From JAJECS01 sp965198185 (GTDB lineage Bacteria; Chloroflexota; UBA11872): a stretch of 64,000 bases of DNA. The stretch lies in NCBI GenBank assembly GCA_965198185.1, contig CBDAOU010000001.1, forward strand, positions 310,001-374,000. Reading direction: 5' to 3'. Below the pieces are notes generated by a model. That model saw only the letters and a program-made list of their open reading frames with translations, did not search any database and was not told the origin of the DNA. The stretch's first letter is position 1, and every line of letters starts with the position of its first letter. Positions 32,143 to 40,625 of this stretch are shown here, piece by piece. A program made the position numbers and the translations under genes.

Positions 32143-33096
32143 CTAGTCCTCATCCGCTTGGGGTTCGAGTAACGTCGCGGCTCCCTCGACGTAGGTCGGG
32201 TAGCGCAGCTCGACGCCGAGCTCCCTTCGCACCTTTGCGTTCGAGGTCGGGTAGGAGCCGGTCACGAGGCCGAACAGGCTCGAAGAGATCGACGCCCTGG
32301 TGCGCGTTACGCTGGTGAAGCCTTCGTGCAGCTTCACCAGCCCCTGCACCACGAGCTTGGGCGACGACCGCGGCGGCCGCGCTCCGACTTGCGCCGCCAA
32401 GTACTCCAGGTACTCGCGGGCCGGAACCGGGTCGTCATCCACCGCCAGGTACGCCTCGCCGGAGCGCCCGCGCAACGCGACGGCTTCGAGGATGGCGGCG
32501 GCGTCCTCGACGTGAATGCGGCTGGTCGGGTTCCTGCCGCCGCCGATGAGCCGCAGATTGCCGCCCCGCAGCGACTCGAGCGTCCCACCCCCAGGGCCGT
32601 AGACGGTCCCTGCCCGCACGATGCGCGCCGGAAATCCCTCCGTCTCGTGCTGCTCTTGCAGGAATTGCTCCGTTTCGACATTGAGTCGGCCCAGCCCGGT
32701 ATTCGGTCGGAGCGGCGACGTTTCCGTCAGCGTGTCCCGCGACCCTGGGCCATATACGGCCATGGTGCTGCCATAGACGAACGAGGCAATCTCAGTCCCG
32801 CGCAGGGCGTCGACGACGTTCATCACGCCACGAATCGTGCGCCGCTCCATGTCTTCCTTGCTGTCCGACACGCTGCGCATCACGTAGAAGACGTGATCGC
32901 CGTCCTGGCCGAGGGCTTCGAGCTCATCCGGGTCGCCCACGTCGGCGAGCTCGATGGAGATGCCGAGCTCGTCAAGCTCGGGCGCGGCGTCTTCGTGCTC
33001 GTCGATACCGCGGACATCCCAGCCTGCCGCCGCCAGCCGGCGCGCTAGGGCGCCGCCGGTGAAGCCGGTGATGCCGATGATGAGTCCGCTGGGCAT
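32143..33096 (-). CDS. NAD-dependent epimerase/dehydratase-like SDR protein lacking the YxxxK motif
   Basis: A 317-residue extended-SDR protein. The nucleotide loop is GITGFTGGALARRL. Downstream motifs are VFYVMRSVSDSKEDMERR, VYGSTMAVYGPGS (catalytic-type Ser/Thr region), IVRAGTVYGPGGG and RIHVEDAAAILEAV. The place where YxxxK normally stands reads LGRLNVETEQFL, with no Tyr and no Lys. It may therefore be a binding or regulatory SDR rather than a standard oxidoreductase. It lies divergent from ddl. Confidence 0.8.
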   Translation of the reverse strand: MPSGLIIGITGFTGGALARRLAAAGWDVRGIDEHEDAAPELDELGISIELADVGDPDELEALGQDGDHVFYVMRSVSDSKEDMERRTIRGVMNVVDALRGTEIASFVYGSTMAVYGPGSRDTLTETSPLRPNTGLGRLNVETEQFLQEQHETEGFPARIVRAGTVYGPGGGTLESLRGGNLRLIGGGRNPTSRIHVEDAAAILEAVALRGRSGEAYLAVDDDPVPAREYLEYLAAQVGARPPRSSPKLVVQGLVKLHEGFTSVTRTRASISSSLFGLVTGSYPTSNAKVRRELGVELRYPTYVEGAATLLEPQADED

Positions 33097-33171
33097 GGTT
33101 TTGCCGGGAGATTGGGCGGGCGCTACATCGTGACGCTACCGCTCGCGCCCATGCAAGCCGCCCGGAGCCGC

Positions 33172-33177
33172 TAGGCT
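33172..33177 (+). promoter_or_regulatory. Putative -10 element (TAGGCT) for leaderless ddl
   Basis: TAGGCT ends six bases before ATG 33184, the same spacing as before the genes at 8229 and 13999. No -35 or Shine-Dalgarno is visible. Confidence 0.3.
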
Positions 33178-33183
33178 TGCGGC

Positions 33184-34281
33184 ATGGGATCTTCGCGTGA
33201 TCGCCTGCGCGTGGGCGTCATCTTCGGCGGCCGCTCGGGCGAGCATGAGGTTTCGCTGCGCTCCGCCGCGTTCGTGATGGACTCCCTCGACCGCGCCGAC
33301 TACGACGTGGTGCCCATCGGCATCGGGAAACAGGGCGAGTGGCTCTTGGACGCCGATCCCATGCACCGGCTCAGCGCCGCTCCGGCCACCGATCCCGGCG
33401 CCGCGCTGCCGGTCACGCTGCCGACAGCGCGCCTGCCTGCCGCCACAAGAGCATCGGTTGGGAATCTCGACGTGGTGTTTCCGGTGCTCCACGGCACCTA
33501 CGGCGAAGACGGCACGGTGCAGGGGCTGCTGGAGCTGGCCGACCTGCCCTACGTCGGATCAGGCGTCACGGGCTCGGCCGTGGCCATGGACAAGGGCTTG
33601 GCGAATGCGATTCTGCGCGACCACGGCTTGCCGGTTGGCTCCTGGCACGTCGTGCCCACGGCCGCGTGGCGGGCCGATTCGTCCGCCGTCCGCGCGGAGA
33701 TCGAGGCCCGGCTGAGCTATCCGCTATTCGTCAAGCCCTGCAACTTGGGGAGCAGCGTGGGAGTTTCCAAGGTCAATCACGCCGGTGAGCTGGACGCCGC
33801 CATGGCCGCCGCCGCCGAATTCGACCGCCGCATCATCGTCGAGCAAGGCGTCCTGAACGCACGGGAGATCGAGGTCAGCATTCTCGGCAACGATGAGCCG
33901 GCGGCGTCGGTGTGCGGAGAGGTCGTTCCGGCGGGTGAGTTCTACGACTACGTCTCGAAGTACGAGGACGATCGATCGCAGGCCGTCGTCCCCGCCGACC
34001 TGCCACCGCAGCTTGCCGATCGCATCCGCGCGGACGCCGTGCGCGCCTTTCGCGCGCTGGATTGCTCCGGCTTCGCGCGAGTGGACTTTCTGGTCGACGC
34101 CGAGACGCTTGAGCCGGTGATCGGCGAGATCAACACCATCCCCGGATTCACCGAGATCAGCATGTTTCCCAAGCTATGGGCGGCCAGCGGCGTGCCCGCG
34201 CGAGAGCTGATGGACCGGCTGATCCGGCTGGCGCTCGAGCGTCATCGCGAACGCCGCAGCCTGCGTACGTCCTACACCTAG
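33184..34281 (+). CDS. ddl: D-alanine-D-alanine ligase
   Basis: A 365-residue ATP-grasp enzyme. Motifs in order are RVGVIFGGRSGEHEVSLRSA, VVFPVLHGTYGEDGTVQGL, and YVGSGVTGSAVAMDKGLA. Then come LFVKPCNLGSSVGVSKV (ATP and phosphate loop), EQGVLNAREIEVSILGN, ARVDFLVDAE, and EINTIPGFTEISMFPKLW. Peptidoglycan precursor synthesis in the cytoplasm. The D-Ala form is favoured because YDYVSKY is kept in the omega loop. It appears to be transcribed alone. Confidence 0.94.
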   Translation: MGSSRDRLRVGVIFGGRSGEHEVSLRSAAFVMDSLDRADYDVVPIGIGKQGEWLLDADPMHRLSAAPATDPGAALPVTLPTARLPAATRASVGNLDVVFPVLHGTYGEDGTVQGLLELADLPYVGSGVTGSAVAMDKGLANAILRDHGLPVGSWHVVPTAAWRADSSAVRAEIEARLSYPLFVKPCNLGSSVGVSKVNHAGELDAAMAAAAEFDRRIIVEQGVLNAREIEVSILGNDEPAASVCGEVVPAGEFYDYVSKYEDDRSQAVVPADLPPQLADRIRADAVRAFRALDCSGFARVDFLVDAETLEPVIGEINTIPGFTEISMFPKLWAASGVPARELMDRLIRLALERHRERRSLRTSYT

Positions 34282-34291
34282 CGGACTGAGG

Positions 34292-34978
34292 CTAGAGGCC
34301 GGTCATCTCGCGGAGCTTGGCCACCGTGAAGCCGGGCTGCTGCGCAAACTCCTTGCGCCCGGCCTCGAAGTCGAGAACCTGACGCGACGCTTCCGCGAGC
34401 TCGCCCGTCACTTCGTCCGGGATCACCACCACGCCGTTCTCATCGGCATGCACGAGATCGCCGGTCTTTATCGGCGTGCCGTCGATGATCACCGGCTGGC
34501 CCGGCTCCAAGCACACCGACGTGCCGTGAGACACGGTCACGCCGCGGGCGAAGTACTGGACGCCAATCTCGCGCACCTCGGAGAGATCCCGCACGCATCC
34601 ATCGGTGACGACGGCCACGCCGCCCAGTGCCTTGAAAGTGGTTGCCATGACGTCGCCGAAATGGCAGGACTTGGCCGGATTGTTACCAGCGTCCTGGATC
34701 ACCAGGATTGTTGGGCTCGGTGAGCGCTCCACCAGCTCCCACAAATCCATCTGCCCCGAGGGATTGCGCTGGCGCCCGTGGGTCGTGCTATCGCCCTTCA
34801 CCGTCACGGCGTAGCCCACGACGGCCTCGCCGACCTCCGGGAACAGACAGCGCACGTCGCTGCCCAGGTATCCCTCGGTCCTGTCGCGAACGTTGAACTC
34901 TTCGATCGCGTTGGCGATCGTGGCTGAATCGATCTGGCGCAGCTCTTCGAGCTGTTCGGGCGTCAAGTTGACGGCCAA
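34292..34978 (-). CDS. RraA-like family protein
   Basis: About 228 residues from TTG 34978, or 243 from GTG 35023. Family motifs are TPEQLEELRQIDSATIANAI, GYAVTVKGDSTTHG, VIQDAGNNPAKSCHFGDVMA (the GExxA-like metal motif region), GGVAVVTDGCVRDLSEV and, further on, GDLVHADENGVVVIPDE. The RraA fold includes oxaloacetate decarboxylases, HMG aldolases and the RNase E regulator; the DGCVRD pair (Arg/Asp) fits the aldolase/decarboxylase type. The TTG start is preferred because AGGTG lies five bases upstream and homology begins just after it. Confidence 0.8.
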   Translation of the reverse strand: MAVNLTPEQLEELRQIDSATIANAIEEFNVRDRTEGYLGSDVRCLFPEVGEAVVGYAVTVKGDSTTHGRQRNPSGQMDLWELVERSPSPTILVIQDAGNNPAKSCHFGDVMATTFKALGGVAVVTDGCVRDLSEVREIGVQYFARGVTVSHGTSVCLEPGQPVIIDGTPIKTGDLVHADENGVVVIPDEVTGELAEASRQVLDFEAGRKEFAQQPGFTVAKLREMTGL

Positions 34979-35116
34979 GGCGCACCTCGTGGCGTCCTTC
35001 ACACGCGGGGCAAACCGTACCACGGACCTGTCGGATCGCCGGGTCCCGTATTGCGCTTAGGTCGCCAACAGCCTGGCGCTAGGGCGAGTCTCGCCGCGGG
35101 ACGGTGGCTGAACCGC

Positions 35117-35920
35117 TTACCCAAGCTCCTGCGATCGGCGGTAGGCCGCGGCCACGGCGGCGAGGAACGCCGCGCGCAGGTCCCGCTCGTCGAATACGTC
35201 GAGCGCGGCGGCCGTGGTGCCGCCGGGCGAGGTGACGGCATGCCGCAAGGCCGCCGCGCTCATGTCTCCGGCGTTCCAGAGCTCGGCCGATCCGACGAGG
35301 GTCTCCCGAACCAGCGTTGTGGCCAGTTCCCGATCGAGCCCGATCGAGACGGCGGCGTCGATCCACGCCTCGGCAACCAGATAGACATAGGCCGGGCCGC
35401 TGCCGTGCACCGCCGTGGCCGCGTCGAGCATGAGCTCGGCGTGGACCTCGATCTCGGTTCCGAACGATCCCAAGATCTGTTGGGTACGCCGGCGGTCGGC
35501 ATCGTCAACGCCGCCGCCCGCCATCCATACCGTCATGCCGCGCCCGATCTGGGCCGGTGTATTCGGCATTGCGCGAACGACGCGAGACGTACCCAGCGCC
35601 GCTTCCATGGTTTCCAGGCGCACCCCGGCCATGATCGAGATCACCAGTTGCGTCGGCGCCAGCGCGGGCCGCAGGACTTCCGCAACACTTGGGAACGACT
35701 GCGGCTTCACGGCGAGCACCAGCACCTGCGCGCCGGCCACGTCTTGCGGCAGCCCCTGGCCGGCGGTTGCGCCAGTCGCCGCCACCACCGCCTCGCGACG
35801 CGCATCGTCGATCTCGCTCACGACGATTGACGCGGCGGGCACCGTGCCGCTGGCAGCCAGGGCGGATACAACCGCACCGCCCATCGCCCCGGCTCCGATG
35901 ACGGTGACGCGCTCGCTCAC
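35117..35920 (-). CDS. proC: Pyrroline-5-carboxylate reductase
   Basis: A 267-residue ProC. The N-terminus is VTVIGAGAMGGAVVSALAAS (NADPH loop). VLVLAVKPQSFPSVAEVL, RVVRAMPNTPAQIGRGMT, and the C-terminal dimer region (TAVHGSGPAYVYLVAEAWID, HAVTSPGGTTAAALDVFDE) are canonical. It catalyses the last step of proline synthesis. The start is GTG 35920, set by homology; the longer frame upstream overlaps comEC. It is downstream of comEC in the same direction with a 64-base gap. Confidence 0.93.
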   Translation of the reverse strand: MSERVTVIGAGAMGGAVVSALAASGTVPAASIVVSEIDDARREAVVAATGATAGQGLPQDVAGAQVLVLAVKPQSFPSVAEVLRPALAPTQLVISIMAGVRLETMEAALGTSRVVRAMPNTPAQIGRGMTVWMAGGGVDDADRRRTQQILGSFGTEIEVHAELMLDAATAVHGSGPAYVYLVAEAWIDAAVSIGLDRELATTLVRETLVGSAELWNAGDMSAAALRHAVTSPGGTTAAALDVFDERDLRAAFLAAVAAAYRRSQELG

Positions 35921-35984
35921 TGGTCGCGACCTCAAAGCAAAACCCAAGTTGGCGATCCTACCTGCTGCATGGCCTGGGCAAGAC

Positions 35985-38213
35985 TCAGCGCCGGACCTCG
36001 ATGGTTCCAAGATCGGCGCGAACTCGGGCGCTTCCAACAAGCCGGGCGGTATCGGACGGGTTTTCGGGAAGCACAACGTCCCCGTCCTCATCCACGGCAC
36101 GCGCCACTATTTCGGGGAGTCGCGGATGTGGGGCGATCACGACCGCGACGCCCGCATCGCGCAAGACGGACGCGGGTATGGAACCGAGTGTTGTTGATCG
36201 ACCAAACACCAGCACGTCCGCCTGCAACGCCGCCGGCAGGGAAGGCTGCGACACCGTCGGCGGTGCGATGGCGAACGCCGCGTCGCCGGACCTCACCAGC
36301 ACCCAGGCGCCGCCGTCGACCGCAATGATCTCGGTTTCCAGATCGCCAGTGGTGCGACGCGGGTCCGCGGTGACGGGTGCGCGGCCGGCGAGGTCGGGCG
36401 CGACCAGGTGCGCCCCGAGCGCGTGGGCGGGAGGCGCCTGCACCACGGTCACGTCGCGGGTGCCAACGAGGTCGAGGGCCATGTGCGAGAGATCGCCGCC
36501 TGACGAAGCGATGGCCAGGTTGTCGATCTGGAGGTCCCAGCGCGGCAGGGCGCGGTCAAGCAGCAATCGATCCAGGCGGCTTCCCGCGACGACCACCCGA
36601 TCATCGCCCTTCCTGACGTAGACCGTGGGAGCACGCCCGGAGAGGTCGACCGTGGCCAACGTGGCGCCGTCGTCAAATAGGCGAGGCATGCCCGCGACCG
36701 CCATCACCGGTGGTGCGACGAGGGCCGCGAGCGCGACGCCGTACACCGCGCGCCGGGGGAGGAACAGATTCCCGACGCGCGAGCGAACGAGATGCGGCGG
36801 TGGGCGTCCAAGCAGGACCAGCGCCGCGCCGATGCAGAGATACGAGGCCAGCGCCTGCGGGAAGTCGAATCCGGTGGTCGCGAGGGAGGCGCCCGGCAAC
36901 TGCGCGGCCAGCCGCCCCGCCTGAATCAAGTACTCAAGCGGCAGCCAGGCGGCCCATCCGACGACATCGACCGCCGGCCATCCGGCGGAGGCCCAGATGG
37001 CGACCGGCGCACCGGTGGCCATGATGGCGGCCGGCGATGCCAGCGCCAGCAGATTGGCCGGCACCGCCATGAGCTGAAAGCGCTCGAACGTATGCGCAAT
37101 GATCGGGGTCACCATCAGACTTGCGGCCACGGTGGTGGCGAGCAGCTCGGCGCTCCACCTGGGGAATCGGACGCGCTCGGTGAGCACGCTCGAAAGTCGA
37201 GGCGCGATCACGATCAGGCCCAGCGTGCCGGCGAATGACAGTTGGAACCCAACGTCGCCCAGCGCCTGTGGCTGCACCAGCGCCATGCCGGCTCCCGCCA
37301 GCCCAAGGACGGTCAGGGTGTCGGCGTCGCGCCCGATGATCCAGGCCAGGAGCACCAGGTCGCCCATGATGGCCGCGCGAACCACGCCGGGCTCGGCGCC
37401 GGCCAACACGGCGTAGAGCGGCAGCAGCACAGCTGCGAGGCCGACCCCATAACGGCCCAGGGCCCATCCGGCGAGCCGTCGCACCCAGAGCGCGATCAAC
37501 GTGATGTTGAAGCCGGAAATGGCGACGATGTGAATCAAGCCCGAGGTCAGAAAGTCGTCGCGCAGCTCGTCGGGCAGCCGCTGGCGGATGCCCACGAGCA
37601 TGGCCGAGAGCAGGGAGGCGTGCGGCTCGGGCAGCGCCGAGCGAATGCTGGCATCGACATGTTGGCGCAGTCGCAGCAGCCCCGGCGGATCGGCCGCCGT
37701 GCCGGCCTCGATTACCGTCAACTGCGGATCGTCGAGCGTCCCTGCCCAGGTGTCGGAGTGCCCGGAAAGAGCGTTGGCGGCGCGCGGATGCGCCGGCACG
37801 AACACGCCGCTGACCGCCACCCGCGCGTTGGGCAACGCCAGTGCCCGTGGAACGAAGACTTGCACGCGTCCTGCCGCCGGCCGTGGCTCCTCTTTCTCGC
37901 CATCGACGACCGCTTCTACCTGGAGCGTTCGGCGAGGCCCTGGCGCGTCGTCCACGACGGTTGCGATGACCGTGAGCGTTGTGCCGGCGGGCGCTTGCAC
38001 TACGGGTGGCTGCGAGGCCACGTGATGTCCGCCGCGCGCCAAGCCAAGCGCCAGCGCGGCCAGGACCGCACCCATCAGCAATGGACGGCGCCCCGTGGCG
38101 GCCGCACCCGCTCCAACGACCGCCAGCGCGATGATCGCCCAGGCGGGCGCGGGGCCCCACCAAGCCGCCAGGGCAATGCCAAGCAGGATCGCCGCGGCCA
38201 GCCAGGCCGTCAC
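35985..38213 (-). CDS. comEC: ComEC/Rec2-family DNA uptake channel with a degenerate C-terminal MBL domain
   Basis: A 742-residue membrane protein. N-terminal helices and a DUF4131 region come first. The Competence domain (about 200-470) contains LLSAMLVGIRQRLPDELRDD, GLIHIVAISGFNITLIALWV, and VRAAIMGDLVLLAWIIGR. It forms the inner-membrane pore for single-stranded DNA. The C-terminal part (about 510-742) has the spacing of the metallo-beta-lactamase domain, but at the metal motif it reads ASSGGDLSHM instead of an HxDxDH form, so the nuclease centre is lost. GTG 38213 overlaps the comEA stop (GTGA). Confidence 0.87.
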   Translation of the reverse strand: MTAWLAAAILLGIALAAWWGPAPAWAIIALAVVGAGAAATGRRPLLMGAVLAALALGLARGGHHVASQPPVVQAPAGTTLTVIATVVDDAPGPRRTLQVEAVVDGEKEEPRPAAGRVQVFVPRALALPNARVAVSGVFVPAHPRAANALSGHSDTWAGTLDDPQLTVIEAGTAADPPGLLRLRQHVDASIRSALPEPHASLLSAMLVGIRQRLPDELRDDFLTSGLIHIVAISGFNITLIALWVRRLAGWALGRYGVGLAAVLLPLYAVLAGAEPGVVRAAIMGDLVLLAWIIGRDADTLTVLGLAGAGMALVQPQALGDVGFQLSFAGTLGLIVIAPRLSSVLTERVRFPRWSAELLATTVAASLMVTPIIAHTFERFQLMAVPANLLALASPAAIMATGAPVAIWASAGWPAVDVVGWAAWLPLEYLIQAGRLAAQLPGASLATTGFDFPQALASYLCIGAALVLLGRPPPHLVRSRVGNLFLPRRAVYGVALAALVAPPVMAVAGMPRLFDDGATLATVDLSGRAPTVYVRKGDDRVVVAGSRLDRLLLDRALPRWDLQIDNLAIASSGGDLSHMALDLVGTRDVTVVQAPPAHALGAHLVAPDLAGRAPVTADPRRTTGDLETEIIAVDGGAWVLVRSGDAAFAIAPPTVSQPSLPAALQADVLVFGRSTTLGSIPASVLRDAGVAVVIAPHPRLPEIVARAVDEDGDVVLPENPSDTARLVGSARVRADLGTIEVRR

Positions 38214-38614
38214 GGATCGACCGGCACTTGTGAGCGGAGCTGTTCCACCACGCGCGCGGGAATGCCGAGGTCGACGAGCGTCTGCGCCTCGGTGACGGGG
38301 CCAAACAGGCGGCGGTGAGTCGTGATCCGCTCCGCGTACAAGGGGCCGATGCCGGGTAGCCGATCGGCCAGCTCATCGACGGATGCGGTGTTAATCCACT
38401 GGAGTGCCCTGGCCGAAAGCTCGACTGCCGGGGGCGATTGCACGGCCGAAGGCTGAGCGAGTTCCGGCAGGGCGCTGGGTGTCAGGACCGCCAGCGCCAC
38501 TGCGGCGGGCGCGAGGAGCACGCCAAGCCAGCGATAGACCCGCAGCTGCGACCGCGACTCGCCGCGGTCAAGCCGGTCGTCCGAGCCAGGCGCCTGCCCC
38601 GACGTGTTCGGCAA
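38210..38614 (-). CDS. comEA: ComEA-like helix-hairpin-helix protein
   Basis: A 134-residue protein with a hydrophobic anchor (YRWLGVLLAPAAVALAVL, about 28-45) and a C-terminal helix-hairpin-helix pair: INTASVDELADRLPGIGPLYAERI (broken here by family-typical LPGIG) and LVDLGIPARVVEQLR. ComEA binds double-stranded DNA outside the membrane for uptake. TTG 38614 follows the moeA-PBP stop after one base; a longer frame lies inside that gene and is rejected. It overlaps comEC by four bases, giving a comEA-comEC unit. Confidence 0.8.
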   Translation of the reverse strand: MPNTSGQAPGSDDRLDRGESRSQLRVYRWLGVLLAPAAVALAVLTPSALPELAQPSAVQSPPAVELSARALQWINTASVDELADRLPGIGPLYAERITTHRRLFGPVTEAQTLVDLGIPARVVEQLRSQVPVDP

Positions 38615-38615
38615 G

Positions 38616-40625
38616 CTAGGGCAGCGCTTCGCGCGTCGGCGACTGCGGGAGTTCGGCGGCAACGTGCCCCATCCGCGACGTGTCGTAGCCGCCCATGGCC
38701 TCGACCTGACGCGCAAATGCGGGCTCGCGCAGCACCGCCAGCACGGGCCGCAGCACGGGTGATTCGTAGTGCTCCCGGGGGATGACGAGGTCGTAGCGCT
38801 CTTCGAGCAGCGGGATGAAATCGAGGTCCAGCGCCCGAGCCGCGGCCAGCACGCCAAGCCCGGCGTCCGCGCCGCCGGCGGCCACCTCGGCGGCCACCGC
38901 GACGTGGGTGTACAGCTCGCGTTCGTAGCCGCCAATTGCCGCGCCGGCAAGACCTCGGCGCTTCAGTTCGTAGTCCAACAACATCCGCGTGCCCGAGCCT
39001 CGCTGCCGGTTCACGAACACCACACCGTCGCGCAGCAAATCCTCGATGGCACGGATACCGAGGGGATTCCCCGGAGCGACCATGAGTCCCTGCTGCCGGT
39101 GGGCGAACGTCACGAGGAGGACATCGCGTCCGGGAAGGATGCGCTGGACGTCCGCGACGTTGTAGGTGCCGGTGGCCGGATCGATCAGGTGGCATCCGGC
39201 CGCATGCGCATTGTTCCGGCGCAGCGCCACCAGCCCACCCTGACTCCCGACGTTGGTCGATGCCACGGTCGCCGGGGCAAACCGCCGGTGGACCTCGTTT
39301 GCCAGGAGGTCGAGGGCGGGGTCATGGCTGCCGATGATCACTGCCGTGTGGCGTACGGCGCCCGGATCGGTGAGCAGCTCCACGTCCACGGACGATCCGG
39401 CCGTCAACCCCTCGGACATCCGCGGGATGCGGATGATCCCGTCGGCGCGCACCATCGAGGTGATCATGCCGGCCCCGCGTGCGAGCGGCGCGGCGATGGT
39501 GCGCGCCCCGACACGCCCGAGCTTCACGCGCACGAACTCGTCGTCGCCCATGGGCGACACGACGGCCCGCGGAACCACCGCCGCAAGCGTTGGGCGTCGC
39601 CGTCGCTGACGCCCGAGCCTGGCGTCGATGAGCGGCGCCACGAAGAGCTCCATCGCCAGCGACGCGGAAACGGGATACCCCGGAATTCCAACGACGGCGC
39701 GGCCGCGCGCGAGGCCCAGAACCACCGGGTGACCCGGGCGAATCGCCACGCCGTGGACGAATACCTCGCCGAGTTCGGCAACGACGCGTGCTGTGAAGTC
39801 TTCGGACCCGGCAGACGAGCCGGCGTTGATCACCACGATGTCGGCGCGGTCAAGCGCCGCATCCACCGCCGCTCGGAGGCGCGCGAAATCGTCGGGTATC
39901 GGCGACGACCGCTCGGCGTCCGCGCCCCACTCGCGGGCAGTCGCCGCCAGCATGAGCGAGTTCGAGTCCACGATCTGGCCCGGCCCAGCCGCCGCTCCCG
40001 GCGGCACCAACTCCGAGCCGGTGGGGAGGACTACGACGCGCGGGGGCTGGCGCACGTCGAGCGATGCGTGGCCTGCGGCGGCGGCGGCGGCGATGTCCAC
40101 GGGGCGGAGCGTGTGCGCGGCCGGCAGCACCAACTCAGTCGCCACGATGTCCTCGCCCAGCGGGCGGACGTGTTGCCACGGCGCGACGGCGGCCATGATC
40201 TCGACGCTGCCGCCGCCGATGTCGTGCAGATCCTCGGCCATCACCACGGCGTCCATGCCCGGCGGTATGGCGTCGCCCGTGTCGATCCACACCGCGTCTC
40301 GGTCCAACCGAAGATGCAGCGGCGAGGTGGGCGACGCGCCGCGAGTCGACGCTGCCGCAACCGCGATGCCATCCATGGCGGCGGCGTGGTAGTGGGGATT
40401 CGACGTGCGCGCCCACACTGCTGCCGCCGTCACCCGGCCAACGGCTTCTTCCAGGGGCACGGCAACGGCCGGGCCCGGCGCCAGCGCGCCCGCGCCGCGC
40501 AGCGCCTCGTGGAATCGCGTCCGCGCCTCGTCGAGCGGCACGTCCCGCAGATAGGGAACGCGGTGGTCGCTCTGAAGCGGAGCGTCTCGCCTGGGTCGCT
40601 CGCCCGATACGCGGGGCGCGGTCAT
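38616..40625 (-). CDS. moeA: MoeA fused to a periplasmic-binding-protein-like (PBP/LysR-type) domain
   Basis: A 669-residue protein. MoeA part (about 1-420): SNPHYHAAAMDGIAV, DTGDAIPPGMDAVVMAED, VLPTGSELVPPGAA, VINAGSSAGSEDFTARVV and VVGIPGYPVSASLAM. The last stands where plain MoeA has PGNPVS. PBP part (about 440-669): AVIIGSHDPALDLLANEVH, HLIDPATGTYN, GVVFVNRQRGSGTRMLLDYE, and DLVIPREHYESP, as in ModE/LysR-like substrate-binding modules. Such fusions occur with a separate MoeA and may sense molybdate or tungstate. ATG overlaps the upstream moeA (ATGA). Confidence 0.88.
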   Translation of the reverse strand: MTAPRVSGERPRRDAPLQSDHRVPYLRDVPLDEARTRFHEALRGAGALAPGPAVAVPLEEAVGRVTAAAVWARTSNPHYHAAAMDGIAVAAASTRGASPTSPLHLRLDRDAVWIDTGDAIPPGMDAVVMAEDLHDIGGGSVEIMAAVAPWQHVRPLGEDIVATELVLPAAHTLRPVDIAAAAAAGHASLDVRQPPRVVVLPTGSELVPPGAAAGPGQIVDSNSLMLAATAREWGADAERSSPIPDDFARLRAAVDAALDRADIVVINAGSSAGSEDFTARVVAELGEVFVHGVAIRPGHPVVLGLARGRAVVGIPGYPVSASLAMELFVAPLIDARLGRQRRRRPTLAAVVPRAVVSPMGDDEFVRVKLGRVGARTIAAPLARGAGMITSMVRADGIIRIPRMSEGLTAGSSVDVELLTDPGAVRHTAVIIGSHDPALDLLANEVHRRFAPATVASTNVGSQGGLVALRRNNAHAAGCHLIDPATGTYNVADVQRILPGRDVLLVTFAHRQQGLMVAPGNPLGIRAIEDLLRDGVVFVNRQRGSGTRMLLDYELKRRGLAGAAIGGYERELYTHVAVAAEVAAGGADAGLGVLAAARALDLDFIPLLEERYDLVIPREHYESPVLRPVLAVLREPAFARQVEAMGGYDTSRMGHVAAELPQSPTREALP

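Noticed and set aside
36934..38376. A 480-codon minus-strand frame
   Set aside because: Overlaps comEC in another frame; comEC has the recognisable competence motifs.
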